From: Candidatus Hydrothermota bacterium
GTDB lineage: Bacteria > Hydrothermota > Hydrothermia > B15-G9
NCBI GenBank assembly: GCA_003645975.1
Contig: QNDP01000019.1
Location: 1 to 10,795 of the forward strand
Direction: 5' to 3'
Length of the DNA stretch: 10,795 bases
The notes beneath the pieces are model-generated. The model was not told where the DNA came from and ran no database searches. It was given only the letters and a program-made list of their open reading frames with translations. How positions within the stretch are numbered: position 1 is the stretch's first letter; every line of letters starts with the position of its first letter. Positions 1 to 6,999 of this stretch are shown here, piece by piece. The translations under genes were made by a program, and so were the position numbers.

Positions 1-2334
1 AAAGCGGCAGAGACTTACATTGCCAAACTGCTCAGGCAGGGCTATCGGGTCGCCATTTGTGAACAGATAGGGGAACCGGGTAAAGGCCTGATGCATCGTG
101 AAGTGGTCGAAGTTATCACACCGGGCACGGTTTTCTCACCAAGCCTGCTGGATGACAAAAAATTCAACTACATTGCCGCTTATCTCCCGGATGAGCACAT
201 GCGTTCGGCCGGCGTTGCAGTTGCTGAACTCACAACCGGAGATTTCTTTGTGTTTGAGGCAGATGCAGAGCAGGCGGTCGAGGAGCTGCGAAAACTCAAT
301 GTCGCTGAACTTCTTGTCCCGGAGGACATCGAAATCGAAGGAAATTGGGCTTTAACCCCTCGAAATCCGATAGATTTTTCGCCGACAGATGCTGAGGATG
401 AGCTCAAACGATTTTTCGGAGTAAGCACACTTGAGGGCTTCGGCATTCGAGATATAGATTTGGCTGTTAGAGCTGCTCGTGGACTCATCGCTTACATCAA
501 GGACAAAAAGCCGGGAATGGTCGAGCACATCCGTCGAATTCGCGTCCGAAGGCTTTCTGAATTCATGTATCTGGATGCCAGAACGATAGCCAATTTGGAG
601 CTTCTGGAACCGATTCGAGTTGGTGAAGGCATGTCTTTGCTCAAAGTCCTTGATTACACCCGCACACCGATGGGCGGCAGAAGGCTGCGAGAAGCACTGG
701 TTGCCCCATTTGCAGTCAAAAAGTTGATCCTTGAAAGGCAAAGTCGAGTGAACGCCTTCTTTGAAAATCCGCAGCTCATGAAGAAGACAGCGGAAATTCT
801 CAAAGATTTTTATGACATCGAGCGTGCGGCCGCACGGATCTCTGCTGGACGGCTTAACCCACGAGAACTGCTCAGAATCGGACAGTCGATAATGCTCATC
901 CCGAAATTGAAGAAATTGCTTGCAGAGGACGAATTTTTGGATGAACTGGCCTCGAAGATGCCGAACATCGCTGACATCGGCCAAAAGATTTTGAATACCA
1001 TAGTTGAGGACCCGCCTTCCAACATGTCAGATGGGGGAGTTGTAAAAAGTGGTGTGAACCAAGCGCTTGACGAACTGCGTTACCTCGCACAGCATGGCAA
1101 GGAAAAATTGCTTGAACTCGAACAGCGCGAGAAGATTCGCACCGGCATCCCGACTCTGCGCATCGGCTACAACAATGTCTTTGGCTATTACATCGAAGTT
1201 TCAAAAAGTTACGCCAATCGTGTGCCGAAACACTATATCCGCAAACAGACTTTGACCAATGTGGAGCGGTATTACACGGATGAATTGAAGCGCTTGGAAG
1301 AGAAGATATTAGGCGCTGAAGAGCGCGCCGTCAGGTTGGAACAGGAGATCGTGAACGAACTCAGAGGACTTATCGCTGAGAGGATCGACGATTTTAAATC
1401 GGTAGCGGACATTGTTGCTGAGATCGATCTTGATCTGTCGCTTGCGGAAGTGGCTCGACGAAACCGTTACACTCGACCAGAAATCGTTGAGGATGGGATA
1501 ATTTCGATCAAAGACGGACGACATCCTGTAGTTGAGGTGATGTCTCAAGAGCCGTTCATCCCGAACGACACCGAGATGGATCTCCAAGAGAACATGATCT
1601 TCATCATCACGGGGCCGAACATGTCCGGAAAATCCACTTACCTGAGACAAGTGGCTATGATAACGATACTTGCGCAGATGGGCGGATTTGTGCCCGCTGC
1701 AAGTGCAAAAATCGGGATAGTCGATCGGATTTTCACACGGATCGGCGCATCTGACGATTTAGCTCGCGGCGTGTCAACTTTCATGGCGGAAATGATTGAG
1801 ACAGCGGAAATTCTGCACAATGCGACTCGAAAAAGTTTGATAATTTTGGATGAGGTTGGGCGCGGCACATCGACATACGATGGGATTGCAATCGCTTGGG
1901 CTGTAGTCGAATATTTGGCAACTCGTGTCAAGGCAAAGGCTTTGTTCGCAACCCATTACCATGAACTTTCAGAACTTGGCAAAAGGCTTTCGGGAGTAAA
2001 AAATTACACGGTTGCAGTTAAGGAATGGCAGGATGAGGTTATCTTCCTTCGCAAGGTTGTTCCGGGTGAAACTGATCGAAGTTATGGGATTTATGTTGCT
2101 AAACTTGCCGGTTTGCCAATGGAAGTGATTAGGAGGGCTTGGGAGATTTTAGAACAACTTGAGCGGCGCGGTCGTGCGCTCAAGCCTCGTCGCTCGTATC
2201 GAGGCGCTCAACTCTCATTTTTCCAAGAGATCGACCCGATCCGTAAGAAAATCATGGATTTGGATTTAGATTCGATGACGCCCAGAGAGGCGCTTGAGTT
2301 CCTTTACAAAATCAAGGAGGAAATCGGCAAATGA
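1..2334 (+). CDS. mutS: DNA mismatch repair ATPase MutS, 5' end outside window
   Basis: MutS recognises base mismatches and small loops and, with ATP, starts mismatch repair. The frame is open from base 1 with no start, so the beginning is missing. By comparison with bacterial MutS of about 850 residues, roughly the first 70-80 residues are lost, including the Phe-x-Glu mismatch-reading motif. Of the 777 visible residues, the first ~45 are the end of domain I (AICEQIG...VITPGT). Connector, core and clamp domains follow, then the ABC-type ATPase. The Walker [10 protein letters not shown] lies at visible residues 538-546 and the Walker B aspartate and glutamate at 617-618 ([16 protein letters not shown]). 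Near the C-terminus QLSFF (737-741) fits the beta-clamp binding motif. The clamp and domain I rule out MutS2. The stop overlaps the mreB start by four bases, so mutS heads the visible part of the cell-shape operon. Identification is secure. Confidence 0.97.
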   Translation, partial: KAAETYIAKLLRQGYRVAICEQIGEPGKGLMHREVVEVITPGTVFSPSLLDDKKFNYIAAYLPDEHMRSAGVAVAELTTGDFFVFEADAEQAVEELRKLNVAELLVPEDIEIEGNWALTPRNPIDFSPTDAEDELKRFFGVSTLEGFGIRDIDLAVRAARGLIAYIKDKKPGMVEHIRRIRVRRLSEFMYLDARTIANLELLEPIRVGEGMSLLKVLDYTRTPMGGRRLREALVAPFAVKKLILERQSRVNAFFENPQLMKKTAEILKDFYDIERAAARISAGRLNPRELLRIGQSIMLIPKLKKLLAEDEFLDELASKMPNIADIGQKILNTIVEDPPSNMSDGGVVKSGVNQALDELRYLAQHGKEKLLELEQREKIRTGIPTLRIGYNNVFGYYIEVSKSYANRVPKHYIRKQTLTNVERYYTDELKRLEEKILGAEERAVRLEQEIVNELRGLIAERIDDFKSVADIVAEIDLDLSLAEVARRNRYTRPEIVEDGIISIKDGRHPVVEVMSQEPFIPNDTEMDLQENMIFIITGPNMSGKSTYLRQVAMITILAQMGGFVPAASAKIGIVDRIFTRIGASDDLARGVSTFMAEMIETAEILHNATRKSLIILDEVGRGTSTYDGIAIAWAVVEYLATRVKAKALFATHYHELSELGKRLSGVKNYTVAVKEWQDEVIFLRKVVPGETDRSYGIYVAKLAGLPMEVIRRAWEILEQLERRGRALKPRRSYRGAQLSFFQEIDPIRKKIMDLDLDSMTPREALEFLYKIKEEIGK
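2314..2320 (+). promoter_or_regulatory. Shine-Dalgarno of mreB inside the mutS 3' end
   Basis: AAGGAGG lies 10 bases before the mreB ATG and is read within the last codons of mutS. It is the only clear ribosome binding site among the four overlapping junctions of this operon, so mreB can be initiated independently of mutS translation. The three later genes lack one. Confidence 0.75.
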
Positions 2335-3389
2335 TAAAATGGCTTTTTAAGCGACTCGGTGGGATTTGGGGCAATGAAGTGGCCGTTGATCTTGGGACTG
2401 CACAGACCCTGATTTATGTGAAAGGTCAGGGGATCGTTTTGCGCGAACCTTCGGTCGTCGCTGTCGATGAACGCACCGGTGAACCGCTGGCAGTCGGAAT
2501 CGAGGCCAAAGAGATGCTCGGAAAGACGCCAAAAGGCATCATCGCCAAAAGACCTATGAAGGACGGCGTGATAGCAGATTTCGAGCTCGTTCAGGAAATG
2601 CTTTACATTTTTCTCAAACGCGTGTTGAAAAAAAGTTTGATCATTCGTCCGAAGGTGCTCGTGGCCGTCCCATCGGGTATAACGGAGGTCGAAAAGCGGG
2701 CGGTTAGGGACTCTGCTGAAAATGCCGGTGCTCGTGAAGTCCTTCTGGTGGCAGAGCCAATCGCCGCTGCCGTAGGAATTGGACTGCCCATCGAGAAACC
2801 CACCGGAAACATGATCGTTGATATAGGTGGTGGAACGACGGAGATCGCCGTTATCGCACTCTCGGGCATCGTAACGAACACATCGATTCGTGTGGCTGGC
2901 GATGAGATGGACGAGGCGATAGTCAACTATGTAAAACGCAAATATGGACTTATCATCGGCGAACAGACTGCTGAACGCGTAAAGATCGAGATCGGAAACG
3001 TTTTTCCTCAACTTGAGGAGCGCAAAATGGAAGTTCGAGGGATTGACCTTGCTGGCAGACCTAAAACCATTGAGTTGAGTTCAAAAGAGGTGCGTGAAGC
3101 ACTGCGTGAACCTGTGATGCAGATAATCGAAGCGATCAAAAAAGCGCTTGAAGCCACTCCTCCAGAACTTGCATCCGACATAATCGATCGCGGTGTCTAT
3201 CTTTCTGGTGGTGGTGCACTTCTGAAGGGACTTGATGCCCTCATCCGTGAGGAAACCAACTTGCCCGTCAAAGTTGTCGATAACCCGCAGGAATGTGTAG
3301 CACTCGGAGCCGGCCGCATCCTCGAAGACCTTGAGAGATACGAGAAGGTCATTTTAAAACCACAGCATAGGCACACCTTTCTGCGATGA
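2331..3389 (+). CDS. mreB: Rod shape-determining actin homologue MreB
   Basis: MreB is the bacterial actin that polymerises under the inner membrane and positions cell-wall synthesis in rods. At 352 residues it is close to the family's usual 335-350. The actin-fold signatures are in order: phosphate-1 [12 protein letters not shown] (about residues 19-30), then [15 protein letters not shown] (phosphate-2, about 160-175) and [13 protein letters not shown] (adenosine loop, about 289-301). The N-terminus [13 protein letters not shown] is basic and amphipathic, as expected for the membrane-binding helix of Gram-negative MreB. The C-terminal tail ends HTFLR. The ATG at 2331 is chosen because of the Shine-Dalgarno at 2314 and the start of the conserved domain. 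It overlaps the mutS stop by ATGA and its own stop overlaps mreC the same way. Very secure. Confidence 0.97.
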   Translation: MIKWLFKRLGGIWGNEVAVDLGTAQTLIYVKGQGIVLREPSVVAVDERTGEPLAVGIEAKEMLGKTPKGIIAKRPMKDGVIADFELVQEMLYIFLKRVLKKSLIIRPKVLVAVPSGITEVEKRAVRDSAENAGAREVLLVAEPIAAAVGIGLPIEKPTGNMIVDIGGGTTEIAVIALSGIVTNTSIRVAGDEMDEAIVNYVKRKYGLIIGEQTAERVKIEIGNVFPQLEERKMEVRGIDLAGRPKTIELSSKEVREALREPVMQIIEAIKKALEATPPELASDIIDRGVYLSGGGALLKGLDALIREETNLPVKVVDNPQECVALGAGRILEDLERYEKVILKPQHRHTFLR

Positions 3390-3391
3390 AG
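3379..3391 (+). promoter_or_regulatory. mreB/mreC stop-start junction, copy 1 of shared motif
   Basis: TTCTGCGATGAAG contains the mreB stop TGA and the mreC start ATG overlapped as ATGA. No GGAG-type sequence lies in the 30 bases before it, so mreC is probably translated by reinitiation after mreB. The same sequence, with at most two changes, recurs at the next two junctions (4116 and 4538). Confidence 0.6.
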
Positions 3392-4126
3392 GGAAGCATT
3401 TGGAACTTTGGATTGGCAGTTGCAATTTCATTGGCGCTCATAGTGTTCAGTCCGATAAGGTTTTTCATCCACTCGATAATGATCCAGACCCTCTATGTCC
3501 CTGTTTTGGAAGCTGAAGCTTTTGTCAACGCTTTGGTTACAGCAAAGGCTCAAAGAGACAGCCTGAGTCTCGAAAATGCCCATCTTTTAAAGATTTTAGG
3601 CATCTACAAGCGTGCACTTTATCGACGGAGGCTCAGGAGTAGCATAAACCCGACGCTGGCTCGATGGAGTGGAATTCCGGCGGATGCGTTGGCGTTCGAG
3701 CCGCTCGGCATCCCTGCAAAAGTCGTCTTGAACAAAGGTTGGATTGACGGCGTTCGTAAGGACAGGCCTGTGATAGCTTATGGCTCTCTTGCTGGTAAAA
3801 TCTTTGAGGTGGCTCGAAATTCATCGTCGGCTATCACGGTTCACAATCGCAGATTGAAAGTTGCTGCGATAATACCCCGAAGCGGCGTTCTGGGCGTGTT
3901 TGAGGGAGGCACATTCATGCTTCACTATGTGCCGAAATGGGCGGATGTGCGTGTCGGAGATACGGTTGAGACTTCGGGCATAGGCCCTATCTATCCCTAC
4001 GGTATTCCGATCGGTGTGGTTGAGAAATGCGATACTTCCGGCGGCGTTCAAGGCATGTTTATGGATGTCAGGGTGAAGCCTTTTTATGACTTCACCCAAA
4101 AAGCTGTGTTCGTGATTTTGCGATGA
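3386..4126 (+). CDS. mreC: Rod shape-determining protein MreC
   Basis: MreC is a bitopic inner-membrane protein whose periplasmic part binds PBP2 and links it to MreB and MreD. The 246-residue product is on the short side for MreC. A single membrane helix covers about residues 6-25 (hydrophobic, after a short MKGS start). A short coiled-coil-like stretch follows to about residue 75. The rest is the two-barrel periplasmic domain: IPAKVVLNKGWIDGVRKDRPV and the conserved GDTVETSGIGPIYPYGIPIG segment near the C-terminus are typical of the family. The ATG at 3386 overlaps the mreB stop and there is no separate ribosome binding site, pointing to translational coupling. It ends VFVILR. Family assignment is strong from sequence plus gene order. 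Confidence 0.93.
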   Translation: MKGSIWNFGLAVAISLALIVFSPIRFFIHSIMIQTLYVPVLEAEAFVNALVTAKAQRDSLSLENAHLLKILGIYKRALYRRRLRSSINPTLARWSGIPADALAFEPLGIPAKVVLNKGWIDGVRKDRPVIAYGSLAGKIFEVARNSSSAITVHNRRLKVAAIIPRSGVLGVFEGGTFMLHYVPKWADVRVGDTVETSGIGPIYPYGIPIGVVEKCDTSGGVQGMFMDVRVKPFYDFTQKAVFVILR

Positions 4127-4128
4127 AG
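4116..4128 (+). promoter_or_regulatory. mreC/mreD stop-start junction, copy 2 of shared motif
   Basis: TTTTGCGATGAAG carries the ATGA overlap of mreC and mreD. It differs from the mreB/mreC junction by one base. No Shine-Dalgarno is visible upstream. Coupled reinitiation is inferred. Confidence 0.6.
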
Positions 4129-4548
4129 GTGTTGATTTTGTTGATAATGGCATTCATAGCCTCAAGTGTCGAGGCTCGGTTTGCTCAACCAACGTGGCCT
4201 GATTTCACCTTTGCCATCCTATTTGCGCTTTTCATCTATTTTGACTTCACTACGGCATTGGTGATCGCTTTGATTTTCGGGATAATGCGCGACGGATTGA
4301 ATCCCGGATTGTTGTGGATTTCTCCTTTGGCCTTCAGCATAAATGCGTTCATTGTTCAGGGCCTAAAAAAATATTTGAACATTCAAGTTTGGCCGGCGCT
4401 TCTCCTCTACATCTGGCTCACCGATGTGCCATACAGAATTGCGATCTTCACAATTTACGGCGTCCGATTCGATTGGATCTCCATCGGTGTATCGGTCTTA
4501 TTCACTGGAATTTTGGGCGTGTTGCTGATAAAGTGGATTCTGCGATGA
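4123..4548 (+). CDS. mreD: Rod shape-determining membrane protein MreD
   Basis: MreD is a small polytopic inner-membrane component of the elongasome. The product has 141 residues, slightly shorter than the usual 155-170, and is almost entirely hydrophobic. About four or five membrane helices can be drawn: roughly residues 2-16, 27-46, 48-70, 85-105 and 118-138. The pattern of a Pro/Asp segment (QPTWPDF) after the first helix, followed by a Gly-rich turn with Arg-Asp (GIMRDGLNPGLL), is MreD-like. Its sequence is too divergent to name alone; position between mreC and mrdA makes the call. The start overlaps the mreC stop and the stop overlaps mrdA, both as ATGA. It ends IKWILR, the same Leu-Arg ending as MreB and MreC. 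Confidence 0.88.
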   Translation: MKVLILLIMAFIASSVEARFAQPTWPDFTFAILFALFIYFDFTTALVIALIFGIMRDGLNPGLLWISPLAFSINAFIVQGLKKYLNIQVWPALLLYIWLTDVPYRIAIFTIYGVRFDWISIGVSVLFTGILGVLLIKWILR

Positions 4549-4550
4549 AC
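4538..4550 (+). promoter_or_regulatory. mreD/mrdA stop-start junction, copy 3 of shared motif
   Basis: TTCTGCGATGAAC carries the ATGA overlap of mreD and mrdA. It matches the first two junctions over TTYTGCGATGAA. No Shine-Dalgarno precedes it. This junction also decides the mrdA start. Confidence 0.6.
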
Positions 4551-6296
4551 GAGACCATCAGGTTGAAGGTTACTTTGGCATTTTTGGGTTTGATTTCGCT
4601 TGCCTTTGCCATCCGCCTTTTTAAGATTCAAATTCTTGAGTTTAAGGAATATCGTGAACTTGCAAAACAGAACTACATCAAGGCCTTAAAGATACCGCAT
4701 TTAAGGGGAAGGATACTCGATCGGAACGGGCATGTCATCGCTGAGTGGACTCCAAGTTTCAGAATTTCCGTCATAGCCGAAAAGGTCGAAAAGGAAGAAA
4801 TTCTTGAACTCTCAAGGTTTCTTGATATTCCGGTTGACCTCTCGAGACTCTCCACAGGTCCCGGTTATATCCCGATTTTTGACGATGTGCCGATGGAGAA
4901 GATTTTGAAACTCCAAGAGGTGGCAGACCGTTTCCCTTGGGCAGTAGTAAGTCCTTATCCCAAAAGGAATTACATATCGGACTCCGTATTGGCTCGCGCT
5001 ATCTCGCATGTCGTCGGATATGTCGGTGAGGCGTCCGAAAACGACATAGCGACAGGTAGATACTCACTCGGTGATTATCTGGGCAAATATGGAGTCGAAA
5101 AGCAATACGAGAGCATCCTCAGAGGGCGAGACGGTTATAGATTTTTCGCCGTAGATGTGCATGGCAGGATCATTAAGGCCGACCCTCGTCCGATGATACC
5201 TCCGGAGAAGGGACACGATCTGATCCTCAGCATCGACTTGGATCTGGAACGGTTTATCGATTCCTTGTTTGAGCCTTATGAGGCAGGCGCATGCGTTGTC
5301 CTCAACGCCAAAACCGGTGAGGTGCTTGCACTTTACTCGAAGCCCGGTTTTGATCCCAACAAGATGTCTTTTGGTTTGACCTTCTCCGAATGGCTTGAGC
5401 TGATAAACTCTCCTCAAAAACCGCTTTTGAACCGTGCAATTTGTGGAAGATATCCCCCCGGTTCGATTTACAAGCTTGTTTCCGCCGTCATAGGTCTCGA
5501 AGTTGGGGTTTTGGACTCGTCAAAGAGATTTTTGCCGTGTTATGGAAGTTTCAGGTTTGGCAGGCGCGTCTGGCGATGTTGGCGGCCAGAGGGACATGGC
5601 AGCCTTGATCTGCCCCATGCCATTGAACAGTCATGTGATGTCTATTTTTATCAAGTTGGCATAGCCATAGGACTTGAGCGGTTTTTGGATTATTCGCAGA
5701 AATTGCCATTGGCAATCAAAACGGGTATAGACCTTCCGGGCGAATGCACAGGTTTTATTCCGACAATTTCTTGGTATGAAAAGACTTATGGCAAAAGAGG
5801 GTTCGGTCCGGGCAATGTGCTCAACCTTGCTATCGGGCAGGGCGAAATCCTTCTGACACCGCTCGAAATAGCCACTTTTACTGCCCTAATCGCAAGGGGT
5901 AAAGTTCCGCGTCCTCATGTGGTTCATGAGATCGAGGGGCTTGGTCCGCCAAAAGTAGATACATTAGTGCTACCAGTTGATACGACAAAACTTGGGCCTG
6001 TGCGTTATGGCATGTGGTTGGTCGTCAACGGACTTCATGGAACTGCAAGGTGGAGCCGCCCGTTGACGGTGGAGGCGGCTGGAAAGACCGGCACAGCGCA
6101 AAATCCACATGGCGAAGACCATGCCCTTTTTACGGTTTATGCACCGTATAGCGACCCCGAAATTGTTGTTACAGTGGTTGTTGAAAATGCAGGGCATGGA
6201 GGCGCTGTCGCCGCCCCCATAGCAAACAGGGTTGTTGACTATTATTTTGAGAAGTTAAGGGCATCCCTTGCAGCAGCAACCGACACCACACATTGA
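4545..6296 (+). CDS. mrdA: Penicillin-binding protein 2 (class B transpeptidase)
   Basis: PBP2 is the elongasome DD-transpeptidase, which crosslinks new peptidoglycan along the side wall. The 583-residue product has one N-terminal membrane anchor (about residues 6-28), then the class B dimerisation domain with RGRILDRNG (about 52-60). The transpeptidase domain has all three motifs: SIYK (Ser307 nucleophile, Lys310), SCD (363-365) and KTG (514-516). The stretch CW-x4-GHG-x5-AIEQSCDVYFYQ before and at motif 2 is characteristic of PBP2 rather than the septal FtsI. The frame stays open upstream to 4314 inside mreD, but ATG 4545 places the anchor at the N-terminus and gives the same ATGA overlap as the other junctions. 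The partner glycosyltransferase gene rodA, often next to mrdA, does not follow. Very secure. Confidence 0.96.
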   Translation: MNETIRLKVTLAFLGLISLAFAIRLFKIQILEFKEYRELAKQNYIKALKIPHLRGRILDRNGHVIAEWTPSFRISVIAEKVEKEEILELSRFLDIPVDLSRLSTGPGYIPIFDDVPMEKILKLQEVADRFPWAVVSPYPKRNYISDSVLARAISHVVGYVGEASENDIATGRYSLGDYLGKYGVEKQYESILRGRDGYRFFAVDVHGRIIKADPRPMIPPEKGHDLILSIDLDLERFIDSLFEPYEAGACVVLNAKTGEVLALYSKPGFDPNKMSFGLTFSEWLELINSPQKPLLNRAICGRYPPGSIYKLVSAVIGLEVGVLDSSKRFLPCYGSFRFGRRVWRCWRPEGHGSLDLPHAIEQSCDVYFYQVGIAIGLERFLDYSQKLPLAIKTGIDLPGECTGFIPTISWYEKTYGKRGFGPGNVLNLAIGQGEILLTPLEIATFTALIARGKVPRPHVVHEIEGLGPPKVDTLVLPVDTTKLGPVRYGMWLVVNGLHGTARWSRPLTVEAAGKTGTAQNPHGEDHALFTVYAPYSDPEIVVTVVVENAGHGGAVAAPIANRVVDYYFEKLRASLAAATDTTH

Positions 6297-6308
6297 ACGC
6301 CACCCTTC

Positions 6309-6332
6309 AAAAAAGGTTCATTTTTAGAACCT
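6309..6332 (-). terminator. Intrinsic terminator for minus-strand transcription
   Basis: On the minus strand a perfect 6-bp stem (AGGTTC/GAACCT, 6332-6327 with 6319-6314) closes a 7-base loop and is followed at once by a run of T (the plus-strand A run 6309-6314). That is the layout of a rho-independent terminator for transcripts coming from the right. On the plus strand the hairpin is 18 bases after the mrdA stop but has no T run behind it, so it is at best a weak end for the mre operon. Confidence 0.6.
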
Positions 6333-6361
6333 CTTGATATGAGAAAGACGGCATTTTTGGT

Positions 6362-6692
6362 CTATCCTTTTGGATGGACTGTTTTTATTTTAAGGAGCCA
6401 ATTTATCAAGTTGTTTAGCAAATCATTGTCAATAGGTGGGTCACTATCTCCTGGCGGTTTTCAATTTTCAATCGTTGATCCCCTCCTGCCCTTCGGTTTG
6501 GTCTTTTTTCAAATCAGTCTTATCGTTGGTCTCTTTCACCCTTTGATTCTCGTTTTTTTCGATGCTTCTGATAGAATGATGGATTAGGTTGAAGTCTTTA
6601 TCGAATAGGAAAGTCTCTATCCCCTGTTTCGATGGCGATGTGTATTTTGCGAAGGTGATCCTGAATTTTCGCAAAAATTTTAAATCGAGCAT
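6362..6692 (-). pseudogene. Small unrecognised gene, apparently frameshifted twice
   Basis: I do not recognise the family. ATG 6690-6692 follows a strong Shine-Dalgarno (GGAGGGG, minus strand of 6695-6701). The first frame runs 74 codons to TGA at 6468: a basic start (MLDLKFLRKFRITFAKYTS) and a highly charged tail (KTDLKKDQTEGQEG). Coding character then continues in the next frame (DQRLKIENRQ, around 6450-6480) and in the third frame (GDSDPPIDNDLLNNLINWLL and on to TAG at 6362). Two one-base shifts, both in the same sense and the first at or near a GGGG run, join all three pieces into about 109 residues. The minus-strand terminator lies only about 30 bases beyond this last stop, which supports the longer reading. 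Alternatives are an intact 74-residue gene ending at 6468, or assembly errors. Confidence 0.4.
6645..6676. repeat. 9-bp perfect inverted repeat
   Basis: TTTTGCGAA (6645-6653) and TTCGCAAAA (6668-6676) are perfect reverse complements separated by 14 bases. On the minus strand they fall within the first 16 codons of the small frameshifted gene, so in its mRNA they would form a hairpin soon after the start codon. The half TTTTCGCAAAAA recurs exactly just after pncB (10411-10422). Confidence 0.45.
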
Positions 6693-6775
6693 AACCCCTC
6701 CTATCAAGGTCTTGACTTTCCAAAGGAGAAATTTAGCCCCATGAAAAGACGCAAGATGGTGGAAACATCCGAACC

Positions 6776-6803
6776 GTATTATCTCCAATATCTTATTTGT
6801 CAA
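6776..6803 (-). promoter_or_regulatory. Candidate sigma70-type promoter for the small minus-strand gene
   Basis: The minus strand has a perfect -35 TTGACA (6803-6798), then 16 bases and TAATAC (6781-6776). The -10 matches the consensus only in part; a better box GATAAT two bases earlier would leave a 14-base spacer, which is too short. A start near 6770 would give a leader of about 75 bases before the ATG at 6692. Confidence 0.3.
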
Positions 6804-6809
6804 TCCAAT

Positions 6810-6824
6810 ATGCTGTATCAGCAT
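6810..6824. repeat. Palindrome upstream of the candidate promoter
   Basis: ATGCTG-TAT-CAGCAT is a perfect 6-bp inverted repeat with a 3-base centre. It lies six bases upstream of the candidate -35 on the minus strand, where an activator site could be. Operator function is inferred only from shape and position. Confidence 0.35.
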
Positions 6825-6856
6825 GATCTGACTCCTATTTTGTGGCAACTTATAGC

Positions 6857-6883
6857 TTGATAACCCATGCTTCAAGGTATCAA
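6857..6883. repeat. Bulged inverted repeat
   Basis: TTGATA-A-CC (6857-6865) pairs with GG-TATCAA (6876-6883), giving eight base pairs with one bulged A and a 10-base loop. No T run follows on either strand, so it is not an evident terminator. It could be a binding site or an RNA element, or chance. Confidence 0.3.
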
Positions 6884-6964
6884 AACGGCTACCTTATCCC
6901 CTTGTTTTGGACGGGTTCAATAAATTTTGGAAGGATTTAACGGAGGAAATTGAATAAGTTTTGA

Positions 6965-6988
6965 GAAAAACGGTCCCCCCAATTTTTC
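6965..6988 (-). terminator. Possible weak terminator of the LuxR-type regulator gene
   Basis: GAAAAA (6965-6970) and TTTTTC (6983-6988) are reverse complements around a G/C-rich centre. The element begins 12 bases after the regulator stop on the minus strand. The stem is mostly A-T, so read-through to the small gene downstream is plausible. Confidence 0.25.
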
Positions 6989-6999
6989 CTTTGCTTCGC

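Larger units (their letters stand above)
6693..6999. other. AT-rich intergenic stretch with inverted repeats, no supported gene
   Basis: No reading frame here is convincing. An open minus-strand extension to TTG at 6875 lacks a ribosome binding site and does not look coding. The stretch holds a candidate minus-strand promoter (6776-6803), a 15-base palindrome (6810-6824), a bulged hairpin (6857-6883) and a weak terminator-like repeat (6965-6988). It is visibly more AT-rich than the mre operon. Confidence 0.5.

Noticed and set aside
4314..4544. Longer mrdA start inside mreD
   Set aside because: The extra 77 codons overlap mreD and would put the membrane anchor in the middle of the protein; ATG 4545 gives the normal PBP2 N-terminus and matches the other ATGA junctions.
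6339..6587. Plus-strand 82-codon ORF
   Set aside because: It mirrors the minus-strand gene, is rich in Phe and Leu as expected for an antisense shadow, and has no ribosome binding site.
6693..6875. Upstream extension of the small minus-strand gene to TTG 6875
   Set aside because: No Shine-Dalgarno and no coding character, whereas ATG 6692 has GGAGGGG at the right distance.
6859..6957. Plus-strand 32-codon open frame ending in an acidic tail (DLTEEIE)
   Set aside because: Looks slightly coding but is too short, has no start and is preceded directly by TAG; could be a gene remnant, but chance cannot be excluded.
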